From Asticcacaulis solisilvae (GTDB lineage: Bacteria > Pseudomonadota > Alphaproteobacteria > Caulobacterales > Caulobacteraceae): 64,000 nt of DNA. A program made the translations under genes and the position numbers. This document shows positions 45,401 through 52,076 of the stretch, one piece after another. Within the stretch, counting starts at the first letter, position 1; every line of letters starts with the position of its first letter. The stretch covers positions 1-64,000 of the forward strand of contig NZ_JAGGMI010000006.1 of the NCBI RefSeq assembly GCF_017875235.1. The letters are read 5' to 3'. The notes beneath the pieces are model-generated. The model was not told the DNA's origin, did not search any database, and saw only the letters and a program-made list of their open reading frames with translations.

Positions 45401-48400
45401 ACCGTCGTGACGCCGGCGGAGGTCGTGATCGTATAGCTGGCGCGCGTGCCTGAGAAGACCGCCTGGTTGGCGCCCGTGCCGCCGTCCATGGTGTCGTTGC
45501 CGACGCCGCCGACCAGCGTATCGTTGCCCGCGCCGCCCAACAGCGAGTCGAGACCCGCCAGGCCCTCCAGGCGGTCATTGCCGCCCAGGCCCGAGATCGT
45601 GTCGTTGAGGATGGTGCCGGTCAGGGCGCTGGCGCCGGAATCGTCGCCTTCGCTGCCGGTGATGCTGGCGCCGGCAATACCGGTTTCGACCGAGACCTGC
45701 TGGTCAGCAAAGACCAGGGTCTGGACATTGGTGATCGTGTCGGTGCCGTCCGGCGAGCCCGAGCGGTTGTCGATAACGGTGACGCCCGTCGTGTCGCCGA
45801 CGATGGTGTACTGGCTGCGGTTGCCCGAGAAGTAGGCGAGGTTGGTGCCGCCTCCGCCATCGACGATGTCGTTGCCCTGGCCGCCCGACAGCGAATCGTC
45901 GCCATCGCCGCCGATCAGGCTGTCATTGCCGTTTTCGCCGCGCAGCGAGTCGTCGCCGGTGCCACCGTAGACACTGTCGTCGCCGCTGTTGGCATTGACC
46001 GTGTCGTTGTCGGCGTCGCCGTAGATTTCCTTGCCGTAGCCGTCGTCATAGATCAGGTCATTGCCGGCGCCGCCCGAGAGGGTGTCGTGGTTGCCGTCGG
46101 TCGTATAGCCATAGGAACCATAGATCGTATCGGTGCCGTCGCCGCCCGCCAGGCTGGTGGCGTGGTAGACGCCGTCATAGGCATAGCCGTACTTTTCGAC
46201 GCGGTCGCTGCCGGCGCCGCCGTCCAGCCACTGGCCGTAAAGCGTGTCGTTGCCGTCGCCACCCTCCAGCGTGTTGATGCCTTCCGAATCCTCGAGATAG
46301 TCGTTGCCGGCGCCGCCCTGCAGGCTGTCGTAACCGGCATTGCCGTAAAGCGTGTCGTTGTCGGCGCCGCCCGACAGGGTGTCATTGCCCTCATTGCCAT
46401 ACAGGCTGTCATTGCCTTCGCTGCCTTCCAGGCTGTCGTGGCTTTGATTGCCGCTCAGATTGTCGGCACCCAGACCACCGACGAGGGTATCGGCGCCCTT
46501 GCCGCCGCTGACCGTGTCGTTGCCATCGCCGGCCAGGACGGAATCCGCGCCGCCCAGGCCGTTGATCGAGTCATTCGACTCCAGGCCGTTGATGGTGTCG
46601 TCGCCGAGCGTGCCGTTCAGGGTATCAGGATCGATCGTGCCGTTGATGACGGAACCCGGATTGCTGCCGAACACCAGGTCGTCGTCGGTAAAGCTCAGGA
46701 TTTCGACATTGCTCAGGACGTCAGTGCCCTGGGGCGAGCCGGAGCGGTTATCAACGACCGTGATCGTGCCCGCCGCCGTGTCCTCGGTGATCGTGTAGTC
46801 GCCGACTTCACCGGAATAATAGACCGTGTCGGCTTGGTCGCCGCCGTCAATGGTGTCGTTGCCCGCGCCGCCGTCGAACTCGTCATAACCGTCGCCGCCG
46901 ATCAAGCTGTCATTGTCGTTTTCACCTCGGATCGAATCGTCGCCCGTGCCGCCATAGACCGTGTCATTGCCGCTGGAAGCGATGATGGTGTCGTTGTCGG
47001 CGTCGCCGTAGATTTCCTTGGCGTAGCCGTCGTCCTGGATGTAGTCGTTGCCGTCACCACCCGAAACCGTGTCGTGCGTGCCGTCATTGGTGTAGCCGTA
47101 GCTGCTGTAGATGGTATCGGCGCCGGCGCCGCCCGACAGGCTGGAGCCGTGATAGGTGCCGTCATAGGCATAGCCGTACTTTTCGATGCGGTCATTGCCC
47201 GCACCACCGTCCAGCCATTGACCATACAGGGTATCGTTGCCCTCACCGCCGCTCAGCGTGTTGATGGACTCCGAGTCCTCGATGTAGTCGTTGCCGTCAC
47301 CGCCCGTCAGGCTGTCGAAGCCGGCATTGCCGTAGAGCGTATCGTTGCCTTCACCGCCGATGACCGTATCGTCGCCGGCATTGCCGCCGATCGTGTCGTT
47401 CTCCGTGCCGCCGTCGATCGAGTCGTTGCCCGCGCCGCCCGAGATCGAGTCCGCGCCCGCGCCGCCCAGGACGGTATCGTTATCCACACCGGCATCGACC
47501 GTATCGTTGCCCGCACCGGCAATGACGGAGTCCGCCCCTGCCCCGGCCACAACGACGTCGCCGCCGTCACCAGCGTCGAGCGTGTCATTGCCTTCGCCAC
47601 CGTCGATCTGGTCGCCACCGCCAAGGCCGGCGACCGAGTCATCGCCGCCGAGCGCGCTTAACTGGTCGCTCTGGTCCGAACCCGTCAGGGTTTCCGCCCC
47701 GGCTGTACCCGTCTGGACCGTGCCGGTGTTCAGGTCAGTCGGCACGAATTCGACGCCGTTGAAGTTCAGGACTTCGACGCCCGTCAGGATATCCGCATCT
47801 TCCGGCGATCCCGAGCGGTTGTCGAACACCAGCACGTTGCCGTCGCCATCGCGCGCCACAGTATAGTCGGCCAGATTGCCGCTGTAGAAGGCGGTGTCCT
47901 CACCGATGCCGCCGTCGATCGTGTCATTGCCCTGGCCACCGGCCAGCGAGTCATCGCCGTCGCCGCCGAACAGGCTGTCGGCATCGTTGTCGCCGCGAAT
48001 CGAGTCGTCGCCCGTGCCGCCGTAGACGGTGTCATTACCGCTGGAGGCGAAGATGGTGTCGCTGTCGGCATCACCAGAGATTTCCTTGCCGTAGCCGTCG
48101 TCATAGACCAGGTCGTTGCCGTCACCGCCCGAGATGGTGTCGTGCGTGCCATCCGTCGTGTAACCATAAGAACCGTAAATGGTGTCGGCGCCGGCGCCGC
48201 CCGACAGGCTCGAGCCATGATAGGCGCCGTCATAGGCATAACCGTACTTTTCGATGCGGTCGTTACCGGCACCACCGTCCAGCCATTGGCCATACAGGGT
48301 ATCGTTACCCTCGCCGCCCGACAGGGTATTGATAGACTCCGAGTCCTCGATGTAGTCGTTGCCGTCGCCGCCGACCAGGCTGTCGAAACCGGCATTGCCG

Positions 48401-49881
48401 TAGAGCGCGTCATTGCCCTCGCCGCCAATGACCGTGTCGTCGCCGGCATTGCCGCCGATCGTGTCGTTTTCCGTGCCGCCGTCGATCGAGTCGTTGCCCG
48501 CGCCGCCCGAGATCGAGTCGGTACCGGCGCCGCCCAGGACGGTGTCGTTTTCGGTGCCGCCGTCGACCGAGTCATTGCCCGCGCCCGCCAGGATGGAGTC
48601 CGCCCCTGCACCGCCATTGGCAACGTCGTTGCCGTCCCCGGCATCGAGCGTGTCATTGCCGTCACCGCCGGCGATCTGGTCACCGCCGCCAAGGCCGGCG
48701 ATCGAATCGTCGCCGCCCACACCGCTCAATTGGTCGCTTTGCTCCGAACCCGTCAGGGTTTCGTTCGCCGCCGTACCCGTCTGGACCGTGCCGGTGTTCA
48801 GGTCGGTCGGCACGAATTCGACGCCATTGAAGTTCAGGACCTCGACGCCCGTCAGAACGTCGGCGCCTTCTGGAGACCCCGAGCGGTTATCGAACACCAG
48901 CAGGTTGCCGCCGCCATCGCGCGCTACCGTGTAATCGCTGAGGGCGCCGCTGTAGAAGGCGGTGTCTTCGCCGATGCCGCCGTCGATCGTGTCATTGCCC
49001 TGGCCACCCGCCAGCGAGTCATCGCCGTCGCCGCCGAACAGGCTGTCGGCGTCATTGTCACCACGGATCGAGTCGTTGCCTGTCCCGCCATAGACGGTGT
49101 CATTGCCACTTGAAGCAAAGATGGTGTCGCTGTCGGCGTCACCGTAGATTTCCTTGCCGTAACCGTCGTCCTGGATGTAGTCGTTGCCGTCACCGCCCGA
49201 GATCGTGTCGTGCGTGCCATCCGTCGTGTAGCCGTAGGAGCCGTAGATGCTGTCGGCGCCGGCGCCGCCCGACAGGCTGGAGCCATGATAGGCGCCATCA
49301 TAGGCGTAACCGTACTTTTCGATACGGTCGTTACCCGCGCCGCCGTCCAGCCATTGGCCATACAGGGTATCGTTACCCTCGCCGCCGCTCAGCGTGTTGA
49401 TGGACTCAGAATCCTCGATGTAGTCGTTGCCATCGCCGCCGACCAGGCTGTCGAAACCGGCATTGCCATAGATGGCGTCATTGTCGGCGCCGCCCAGGAC
49501 CGTGTCGTTGCCCTCGTTGCCGGACAGGGTATCGTTGCCCTCGCTGCCAAGGATCATGTCGTCACCGGCACCGCCGCCGACCGTGTCGTTCTCCAACCCG
49601 CCATCGATCGAGTCATTCCCCGCGCCGCCCAGCAGCGAATCCGTGCCCGCACCACCCAGAAGGGTGTCATTGTCCGCGCCGCCGTTGAGGGTATCGATCC
49701 CGGCACCGCCGAGAAGGCTGTCGTCACCCGCGCCGCCGTCCAGAACGTCGTTATCGTCGCCGCCGTCCAGCGTGTCCGCCCCTTCCAGGCCATCGATATG
49801 GTCGTTGCCGGCAAAGCCCCGGATCGAGTCCGGACCCGCGGTGCCATTGAGGATGTTGTCGAGATCGTTACCGTCGGCCAT
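36412..49881 (-). CDS. Giant RTX (hemolysin-type calcium-binding repeat) protein, type I secretion substrate
   Basis: About 4,489 residues, without a cleavable signal peptide. Most of it is RTX nonapeptide (GGxGxDxUx) beta-roll, well over 100 repeats, which fold on binding extracellular calcium. About twelve blocks each end with a ~45-residue module of the form YSG...DYTV...VVDNRSGSPxGTD, L..VE.L.F. Residues ~1523-1905 are four Ig/cadherin-like domains (Big/VCBS type, LANDTDADGDALT). Near the C terminus are two YVVD...NLENLxLxG modules, HITDFEHGVDRLVF and the ending DDLYFI, fitting a type I secretion signal. No enzymatic domain is seen. The start at 49881 has CAAGGAC upstream. Secreted through the neighbouring ABC/HlyD pair; probably a surface layer, adhesin or matrix protein. 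Confidence 0.95.
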   Translation of the reverse strand: MADGNDLDNILNGTAGPDSIRGFAGNDHIDGLEGADTLDGGDDNDVLDGGAGDDSLLGGAGIDTLNGGADNDTLLGGAGTDSLLGGAGNDSIDGGLENDTVGGGAGDDMILGSEGNDTLSGNEGNDTVLGGADNDAIYGNAGFDSLVGGDGNDYIEDSESINTLSGGEGNDTLYGQWLDGGAGNDRIEKYGYAYDGAYHGSSLSGGAGADSIYGSYGYTTDGTHDTISGGDGNDYIQDDGYGKEIYGDADSDTIFASSGNDTVYGGTGNDSIRGDNDADSLFGGDGDDSLAGGQGNDTIDGGIGEDTAFYSGALSDYTVARDGGGNLLVFDNRSGSPEGADVLTGVEVLNFNGVEFVPTDLNTGTVQTGTAANETLTGSEQSDQLSGVGGDDSIAGLGGGDQIAGGDGNDTLDAGDGNDVANGGAGADSILAGAGNDSVDGGTENDTVLGGAGTDSISGGAGNDSIDGGTENDTIGGNAGDDTVIGGEGNDALYGNAGFDSLVGGDGNDYIEDSESINTLSGGEGNDTLYGQWLDGGAGNDRIEKYGYAYDGAYHGSSLSGGAGADTIYGSYGYTTDGTHDTISGGDGNDLVYDDGYGKEISGDADSDTIFASSGNDTVYGGTGDDSIRGDNDADSLFGGDGDDSLAGGQGNDTIDGGIGEDTAFYSGNLADYTVARDGDGNVLVFDNRSGSPEDADILTGVEVLNFNGVEFVPTDLNTGTVQTGTAGAETLTGSDQSDQLSALGGDDSVAGLGGGDQIDGGEGNDTLDAGDGGDVVVAGAGADSVIAGAGNDTVDAGVDNDTVLGGAGADSISGGAGNDSIDGGTENDTIGGNAGDDTVIGGEGNDTLYGNAGFDSLTGGDGNDYIEDSESINTLSGGEGNDTLYGQWLDGGAGNDRIEKYGYAYDGTYHGSSLSGGAGADTIYSSYGYTNDGTHDTVSGGDGNDYIQDDGYAKEIYGDADNDTIIASSGNDTVYGGTGDDSIRGENDNDSLIGGDGYDEFDGGAGNDTIDGGDQADTVYYSGEVGDYTITEDTAAGTITVVDNRSGSPQGTDVLSNVEILSFTDDDLVFGSNPGSVINGTIDPDTLNGTLGDDTINGLESNDSINGLGGADSVLAGDGNDTVSGGKGADTLVGGLGADNLSGNQSHDSLEGSEGNDSLYGNEGNDTLSGGADNDTLYGNAGYDSLQGGAGNDYLEDSEGINTLEGGDGNDTLYGQWLDGGAGSDRVEKYGYAYDGVYHATSLAGGDGTDTIYGSYGYTTDGNHDTLSGGAGNDLIYDDGYGKEIYGDADNDTVNANSGDDSVYGGTGDDSLRGENGNDSLIGGDGDDSLSGGQGNDIVDGGGGTNLAYFSGNRSQYTIVGDTTGVTVIDNRSGSPDGTDTITNVQTLVFADQQVSVETGIAGASITGSEGDDSGASALTGTILNDTISGLGGNDRLEGLAGLDSLLGGAGNDTLVGGVGNDTMDGGTGANQAVFSGTRASYTITTSAGVTTVTDNQPGTDGNDGTDTLTNIRTLVFSDQTYIINTAPVAGSDSTTTAEDNALNISIATLLGNDTDADGDALTITGIAGVSGGSAVISGGNIVFTPSANFNGLAQITYILSDGFTTSNGNVNVQVTAVNDDPVANNNSYTVNGGAVLNIAAPGVLNNDSDVDGNPLTVSAVDTTGLQGTLTHNANGSFSFTPTVGFVGVTTFSYTVSDGAGGTDTATVSITVESAAPNGVNDNYSVHAGDVLTIAGPGVLSNDTDPNGDALTVTAINTTGTRGTVTYSADGGFVFTPEAEFAGTTTFSYTVSDGTLTDTATVTVNVQNAAPVVGNDSYTVLPGQTLNGTSLLANDTDADGDALTLVGVNTTSLNGTLSWNPDGTFTFSPNGGFVGTTSFSYQVSDGNGASGLRTGNVTIVVGGGSYDGNADNNYITASPLADTVQGFAGNDTLYGFEGDDSLDGGTEADELYAGTGNDTSHGGADNDHLNDYSGNNQMFGDGGNDTLMGTGTLDGGEGNDQVTVGTGQGLGGAGDDTVTGANGAQTLIGGDGNDKLEGLHGDDSLDGGAGADIFLGDSNLDGNDTMNGGAGYDVAYYSGISTDYTITTVAGVTTVVDNRVGSPEGTDTLTNIELLIFEDGEYYLSPTVVGGLINGTTADDSIPGAGPFFFTDVDGSDTIDALSGFDRVNAGGGHDLVLGRIGNDVLRGEYGNDTMIGGSGDDTLLGGTGQDVLYGTNATVGGFADNADGNVDGNPDFDNDSLDGGAGNDTVYGGNGADLITDSLGQNMLFGGEDGDTVTGTGTLDGGAGNDTVSGTGVLQGGAGNDAVTGWGTLYGGADEDALAVYTGGTGYGEGGNDTLVGAHPFTAVDGAQTLDGGAGDDIIYANYGADSVDGGTGSDTLFGGDANDTINGGGGDDTVNGAQGNDSLDGGDSYDVATYAQRREQYSIIQDGAGGYYVVDNRTSNGDEGEDRLNSFDVIRTFDIEFEVSNANTGQVFNGTAGNDTLAGTYYDDSITGGAGDDVLGAALALATTSVPGSADIGNDIIWGGDGNDTINGAGGFDRLDGGIGNDAILGDTGEDTLLGQDGDDSLSGGGGNDTVDGGAGNDSILGDAGNDSITGGAGTDTVDGGQGNDTITANGTVGGGDGEDYVSGAGVISGDAGDDTIFGAGTLDGGLDDDHVYVQHGGTGLGGEGADTLYGYTPSTYDGGDQVLDGGLGTDELYGYGGNDTLVGGQNDDTLTGHQGADLLYGGSGFDKARYGGNMLVRTETNDGLGNVTIESADYIITYHLDGDGYITDGAVITAKTGSEGTDTLYGVELLVFADDELDLPFGGNTGIVYTGTAFDDILIGDSGDDTINGNNGNDRLSGDDANDVIHGNVGNDVLFGDSGADTLYGDEGLDHIYGGSGSDEAFGNAGDDTIEGDQGSDTLHGNEDNDRITDYSGFNQLFGDEGNDYLQSNTSTLRGGIGNDTLYGFDDLQQGEDGNDYLYGSGTLQGGTGLDSVYGWGQLEGNEQNDTLGVGGDSTGKGGLGDDLVFGWAPYYADGSQYLEGNEGSDTIHGNWSKDTVDGGDADDTLSGGQDDDTLIGGSGTDIAQYGRDRVYYSVIEDGVGGYVIVANRSNEGSDALSGVETAVFTDISLGLTAANAGEIQIGTAGPDSLTGGANDDSLVGLGANDTLKGLAGNDQIRGGEGDDSIEAGVGYDVVYADAGNDFVSGGDGEDLVWGGAGVDTLFGNADNDTLNGEAGADNLYGGDGNDSLSDFDNAANLLQGDAGNDTLSGTGTVLGGVGQDNIYGSGSISGGDDNDGITGWGTVHGDAGDDVIAAGDQAKAYGDDGNDALYEYVWSTGDQHFYGGAGNDTIGAGYGSDTLEGDAGNDSLSGGYGDDQLFGGTGIDTLRGDGGDDKLFGDAGDVAVYAGNRNDYTVVETAGKIVVIDNRAYSPDGTDTIYGFEDLIFLDGSYTGTPNYGYEYYGTAGADTISDNSSAGVTTTRPDNTNTSSGDDTVWGYGGDDLINGLAGADVLYGGDGNDTVLGGTEPDRIYGEAGNDSLVGGDEDDLVFGGIEQDTITGGAGEDALYGDEGNDSIDGGDQDDAINGGDGFDSLFGGNGDDTVNAGDGADTINGWVGNDSLRGGAGNDIITDIYGVNIITGDEGNDTLAGNGELNGGTGDDSITGGAGDDTLDGGDGTDTVRINGNRGDYSVVDLGGGSFAVIDHAGNTGSDTVRNAESLVFNDMTFTPISGGAVITGTDGIDNLNGTASDDSISALDEADTVNAGDGNDFVYGGGGDDSIIAGIGNDYVDAGSANDVVAGGAGNDTLLGNDGTDLVNAGDGADRVLGGFGNDTLNGEAGNDTLQGDNNDDAISGGAGNDSLAGNHGNDTLNGGDDNDNLYDIEGANLLSGGNGNDTLYGAGNLYGGAGADNAGLWSTGTILGEAGNDTLSGSAGNDTLSGGDDNDLVYAGLGVDAVDGGIGNDTLFGGAGQDTLNGGTGDDFITSDEGHDLVNGGDGNDIARFYGLRSQYTITQDGSGGYYVIDNFPENGDQGQDHVTGVETLRFDDVDFIPTAANTGVYQNGNVTPDNFSGGAGGDSLSGFGGNDTLRGLDGNDTLRGGDGNDSIHGGNGNDRLDGGSGRDSLYGGAGADLYIIDDVNDVIDETVDQAVDDGAVDQVQSDVTWTLSANLENLQLIGVSNINGTGNGGVNLIRGNVGNNILDGAAGNDTLEGGAGHDTLLGSAGNDSLSGGEGSDSLEGGANNDVLNGGVRWDTLRGGDGDDILDGGIDNDQMYGGIGNDTYVVDHVGDRVYENFGEGTDTVKSSISFALTPDTEILYLTGIADISGTGNGLANQLNGNVGNNTLTGGLGNDTVNGWDGNDSLVGGNDHDKLSGGSGTDTLVGGHGNDVLGGGTLADDFVFSSVAINGHDHITDFEHGVDRLVFSGADYGFAAGHVLTAAEFTVGAAAVGASAQFIWDSAAHKLYWDADGNGAGAAFELALISGGATVTKDDLYFI
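44165..45310 (-). other. Four tandem Ig/cadherin-like domains inside the RTX protein
   Basis: Encodes about residues 1523-1905. Each ~95-residue unit has the VNDNYSV/GNDSYTV start, a LxNDTDADGDALT calcium-site-like loop, GTLxxNxDGSFxFTP and TTFSYTVSDG. Such repeats act as rigid calcium-stiffened spacers in large adhesins. They interrupt the regular RTX-block pattern and split the protein into an N-terminal third and a C-terminal two-thirds. Confidence 0.85.
45750..49840 (-). repeat. Long tandem repeat units (period 1,068 bp) in the 5' part of the RTX gene
   Basis: The landmark CCGTACTTTTC (plus strand) occurs at 49310, 48242, 47174 and 46187: spacings 1,068, 1,068 and 987 bp. CTGGACCGTGCC occurs at 48781 and 47713, again 1,068 apart. 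Units 1-3 are nearly identical over long stretches at DNA and protein level; unit 4 is shorter and more diverged. All spacings are multiples of three, so unit gain or loss keeps the frame. Confidence 0.9.
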
Positions 49882-50181
49882 GGTGAAATGTCCTTGCAAT
49901 GACTTGGAAGAAATCAGGCAGCGTACTTTGGGAAAATGCAGGCACTGGGGAGAAATGCAGGCACTGGAATGCGAAGGTACTTATGGAAATCAGGTCGAGG
50001 TATCGGAAAAAAATAAAATGATACCCCACGGCACGCGGCCGGCGTCAGAGCACACGACGCGCGGCACAGATATCACGGGTCTCTGACAATCGCAACGCGG
50101 CCACACAGACTTGATTAAGATACATCCTGCAGGGGATTTTTATCGGCATGCGACCGGCCGCGCCTCAATGAAAATGAGGTA
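49882..50181. promoter_or_regulatory. Upstream region of the RTX gene with a tandem 15-bp direct repeat
   Basis: The 300-bp gap between the ABC transporter gene and the RTX gene, both on the minus strand, holds AAATGCAGGCACTGG twice, at 49934-49948 and 49953-49967 (19-bp period), 53-86 bp upstream of the RTX start. Such spacing fits binding of a regulator to successive sites near the promoter. Nothing else is recognised in the gap. Confidence 0.5.
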
Positions 50182-51930
50182 TCAGCCGGGCGATTTCTCG
50201 AGATTGGCCGCGGGTTTGGCGGCGGCTTTTTCCAGCTGCCGGGTCCAGCCTTCCCGCGTGCCGAAATACTGGACGCGCCCGCCCTGCAGCACGAGCAGCT
50301 TGTCGACGACCGCCAGAATGCCGGCGCGGTGCGCGATGACGACGACCGAACCGCCACCGGCGCGGAAGCCGGCGATGGCCTTGGCCAGCATTTCCTCGCC
50401 GGCGCTGTCGAGGTGCGAGTTCGGCTCGTCGAGGACCAGGAGGCTGGGCTCGCCGTAAAAAGCCCGCGCTAGGCCGATCAGCTGGGCCTGGCCGGCCGAC
50501 AGTCCCTGGCCATTGATGCCGATGCGCGTGTTATAGCCGTTGGGAAGACGCATGATCAGTTCATGCACGCCGGCGCCTTGCGCAGCGCGGACGACGGCGG
50601 CGTCCACCGCCCCCATGTCGGCGGTCAGCACATGGTCGAACCGGCAGATATTGTCCCGCACCGTGCCTTCGAACAGCACGGTATCCTGAGGGAAGTAGCC
50701 GATATATTTCGCCAGGCGCTGGGGATCCCATTCGCGCCGCTCGCCGTTGTCGATACGAACGGCTCCGGTGTCGTAGACCTCCGCGCCCACTATGACGCGC
50801 GCCAGGGTCGTCTTGCCCGCGCCGCTGGGGCCGATGACACCCACGACTTCGCCCGGCTGAAGCGAAAAGCTGACATTGGCCAGGAGATAGGTCTTGAGCT
50901 CATGATTGGCCACCGACACGCCTTCGAGGTCAAGCTGGCCGCGCGGCGCCGGCAGGCCGACATAGTCCGGCTTTGCTTCGACGGAGTTGAATAGGTCGTT
51001 GAGCGAGAAGAAGCCGTTATAGCCGGCGACCAGCGACTTCCACGACGAAATGGTCTGGTCGATCGGCGCCGTCGCCCGTGAGATCAGCAGCGAAGCGGCG
51101 AAGACGGCTCCCGGCGAGATCTTGTTTTCCACGGCCAGAAGGGCGCCGACGCCCAGTCCGACCGATTGCAGCAGCAGGCGGAAGAACTTGGCCGCCGCAC
51201 GGTAGCGGTTGCCCGACATGCCGGCATGGACGTTGCTTTCCATGGCCTCATGGCGGGTGCGCATCTGGGACATGACCATGGCTTCGCGCATGCCCAGGGC
51301 CGAGATGACATCCGCCTTGGCGGTCAGCACGTCCTGGGTGGCATAGGCGCGCGCCATGCCCTGGGTGGCCAGGGTCAACTGCTTGTAGGTCGCGCGCTCA
51401 TTCATCACCGCCAGGATGGTCAGGATGATCGCGCCGGCCAGACAGACCAGCGCCAGGTAGGGGTGCAGCAGGAAGCAGAGCAGGATGTAGATGACGATCC
51501 ACGGCGCGTCGCACAGGGCCAGGAAGCCCTGACCGCTGATGGCCTGCTTGAAACTGTCGAAGTTGCGCATGACATTGGCCGTCGGGCGCGCTTCGGTCGA
51601 GCGGACCTGCATCGACAGGATTTGGGTCATGATCGGTCCGGACAGCTCCATGTCGAGCTTGAGACCCGACCGGACCAGAAGCCGGGTGCGCAGATTGTCC
51701 AGCATGGCCAGGACCAGGAAGGCTATGATGGTGATCAGGCTGAGGAAGAACAGGGTGGCGAGGCCGCCGGTCGGCATGACGCGGTTATAGACCTGCAGCA
51801 TATATATGGTGGGCGTCAGGTACAGCACGTTCAAAAACAGGCTGAAGATCATGACGTTGACGAAATGCGGCTTGCAGGTTTCCAGCGCGTTGGCCAGGAC
51901 ACCGTTGATCTTTTTACCCAACAGGACCAT
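50182..51930 (-). CDS. Type I secretion ABC transporter (permease/ATPase, PrtD/RsaD-like)
   Basis: 582 residues. An N-terminal six-helix ABC exporter domain (VMIFSLFLNVLYLTPTIYMLQVYNRVMPTGG is typical of type I secretion ABC proteins without a C39-like domain) precedes the ATPase: Walker A GPSGAGKTT (~365), YFPQDTVLFEGTVRDNI, signature LSAGQAQ (Ala replaces Gly of LSGGQ), Walker B LLVLDEPNSHLD and H-loop IAHR. It is similar in size and type to RsaD, which exports the Caulobacter S-layer protein. Upstream of and co-directional with the RTX gene, it is the likely exporter of that protein. Confidence 0.93.
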   Translation of the reverse strand: MVLLGKKINGVLANALETCKPHFVNVMIFSLFLNVLYLTPTIYMLQVYNRVMPTGGLATLFFLSLITIIAFLVLAMLDNLRTRLLVRSGLKLDMELSGPIMTQILSMQVRSTEARPTANVMRNFDSFKQAISGQGFLALCDAPWIVIYILLCFLLHPYLALVCLAGAIILTILAVMNERATYKQLTLATQGMARAYATQDVLTAKADVISALGMREAMVMSQMRTRHEAMESNVHAGMSGNRYRAAAKFFRLLLQSVGLGVGALLAVENKISPGAVFAASLLISRATAPIDQTISSWKSLVAGYNGFFSLNDLFNSVEAKPDYVGLPAPRGQLDLEGVSVANHELKTYLLANVSFSLQPGEVVGVIGPSGAGKTTLARVIVGAEVYDTGAVRIDNGERREWDPQRLAKYIGYFPQDTVLFEGTVRDNICRFDHVLTADMGAVDAAVVRAAQGAGVHELIMRLPNGYNTRIGINGQGLSAGQAQLIGLARAFYGEPSLLVLDEPNSHLDSAGEEMLAKAIAGFRAGGGSVVVIAHRAGILAVVDKLLVLQGGRVQYFGTREGWTRQLEKAAAKPAANLEKSPG

Positions 51931-52076
51931 AACGCCCCCTAATCTGTTGTGTTGAAATATCGCGCCGTTTCCGGCAAAAGCATCACTGTCAATTTATTGC
52001 TTTTCCTTATTAGTCCTGACCATAAATAGCAAGCTGGCTCATTGATCATGACCAGCCATTTCCCGGGAGTTCATGC
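51931..52076. promoter_or_regulatory. Divergent promoter region of the type I secretion genes
   Basis: 146 bp between the ABC gene (minus) and the HlyD gene (plus), moderately AT-rich at 51990-52035. CGGGAG about 8 bp before ATG 52077 is the ribosome site of the adaptor gene. No clear operator was recognised. Confidence 0.45.

Noticed and set aside
36412-49881. Regular short repeats suggestive of a CRISPR-like array
   Set aside because: The repeats are in-frame codons of RTX nonapeptides with no constant repeat/spacer structure and no cas genes.
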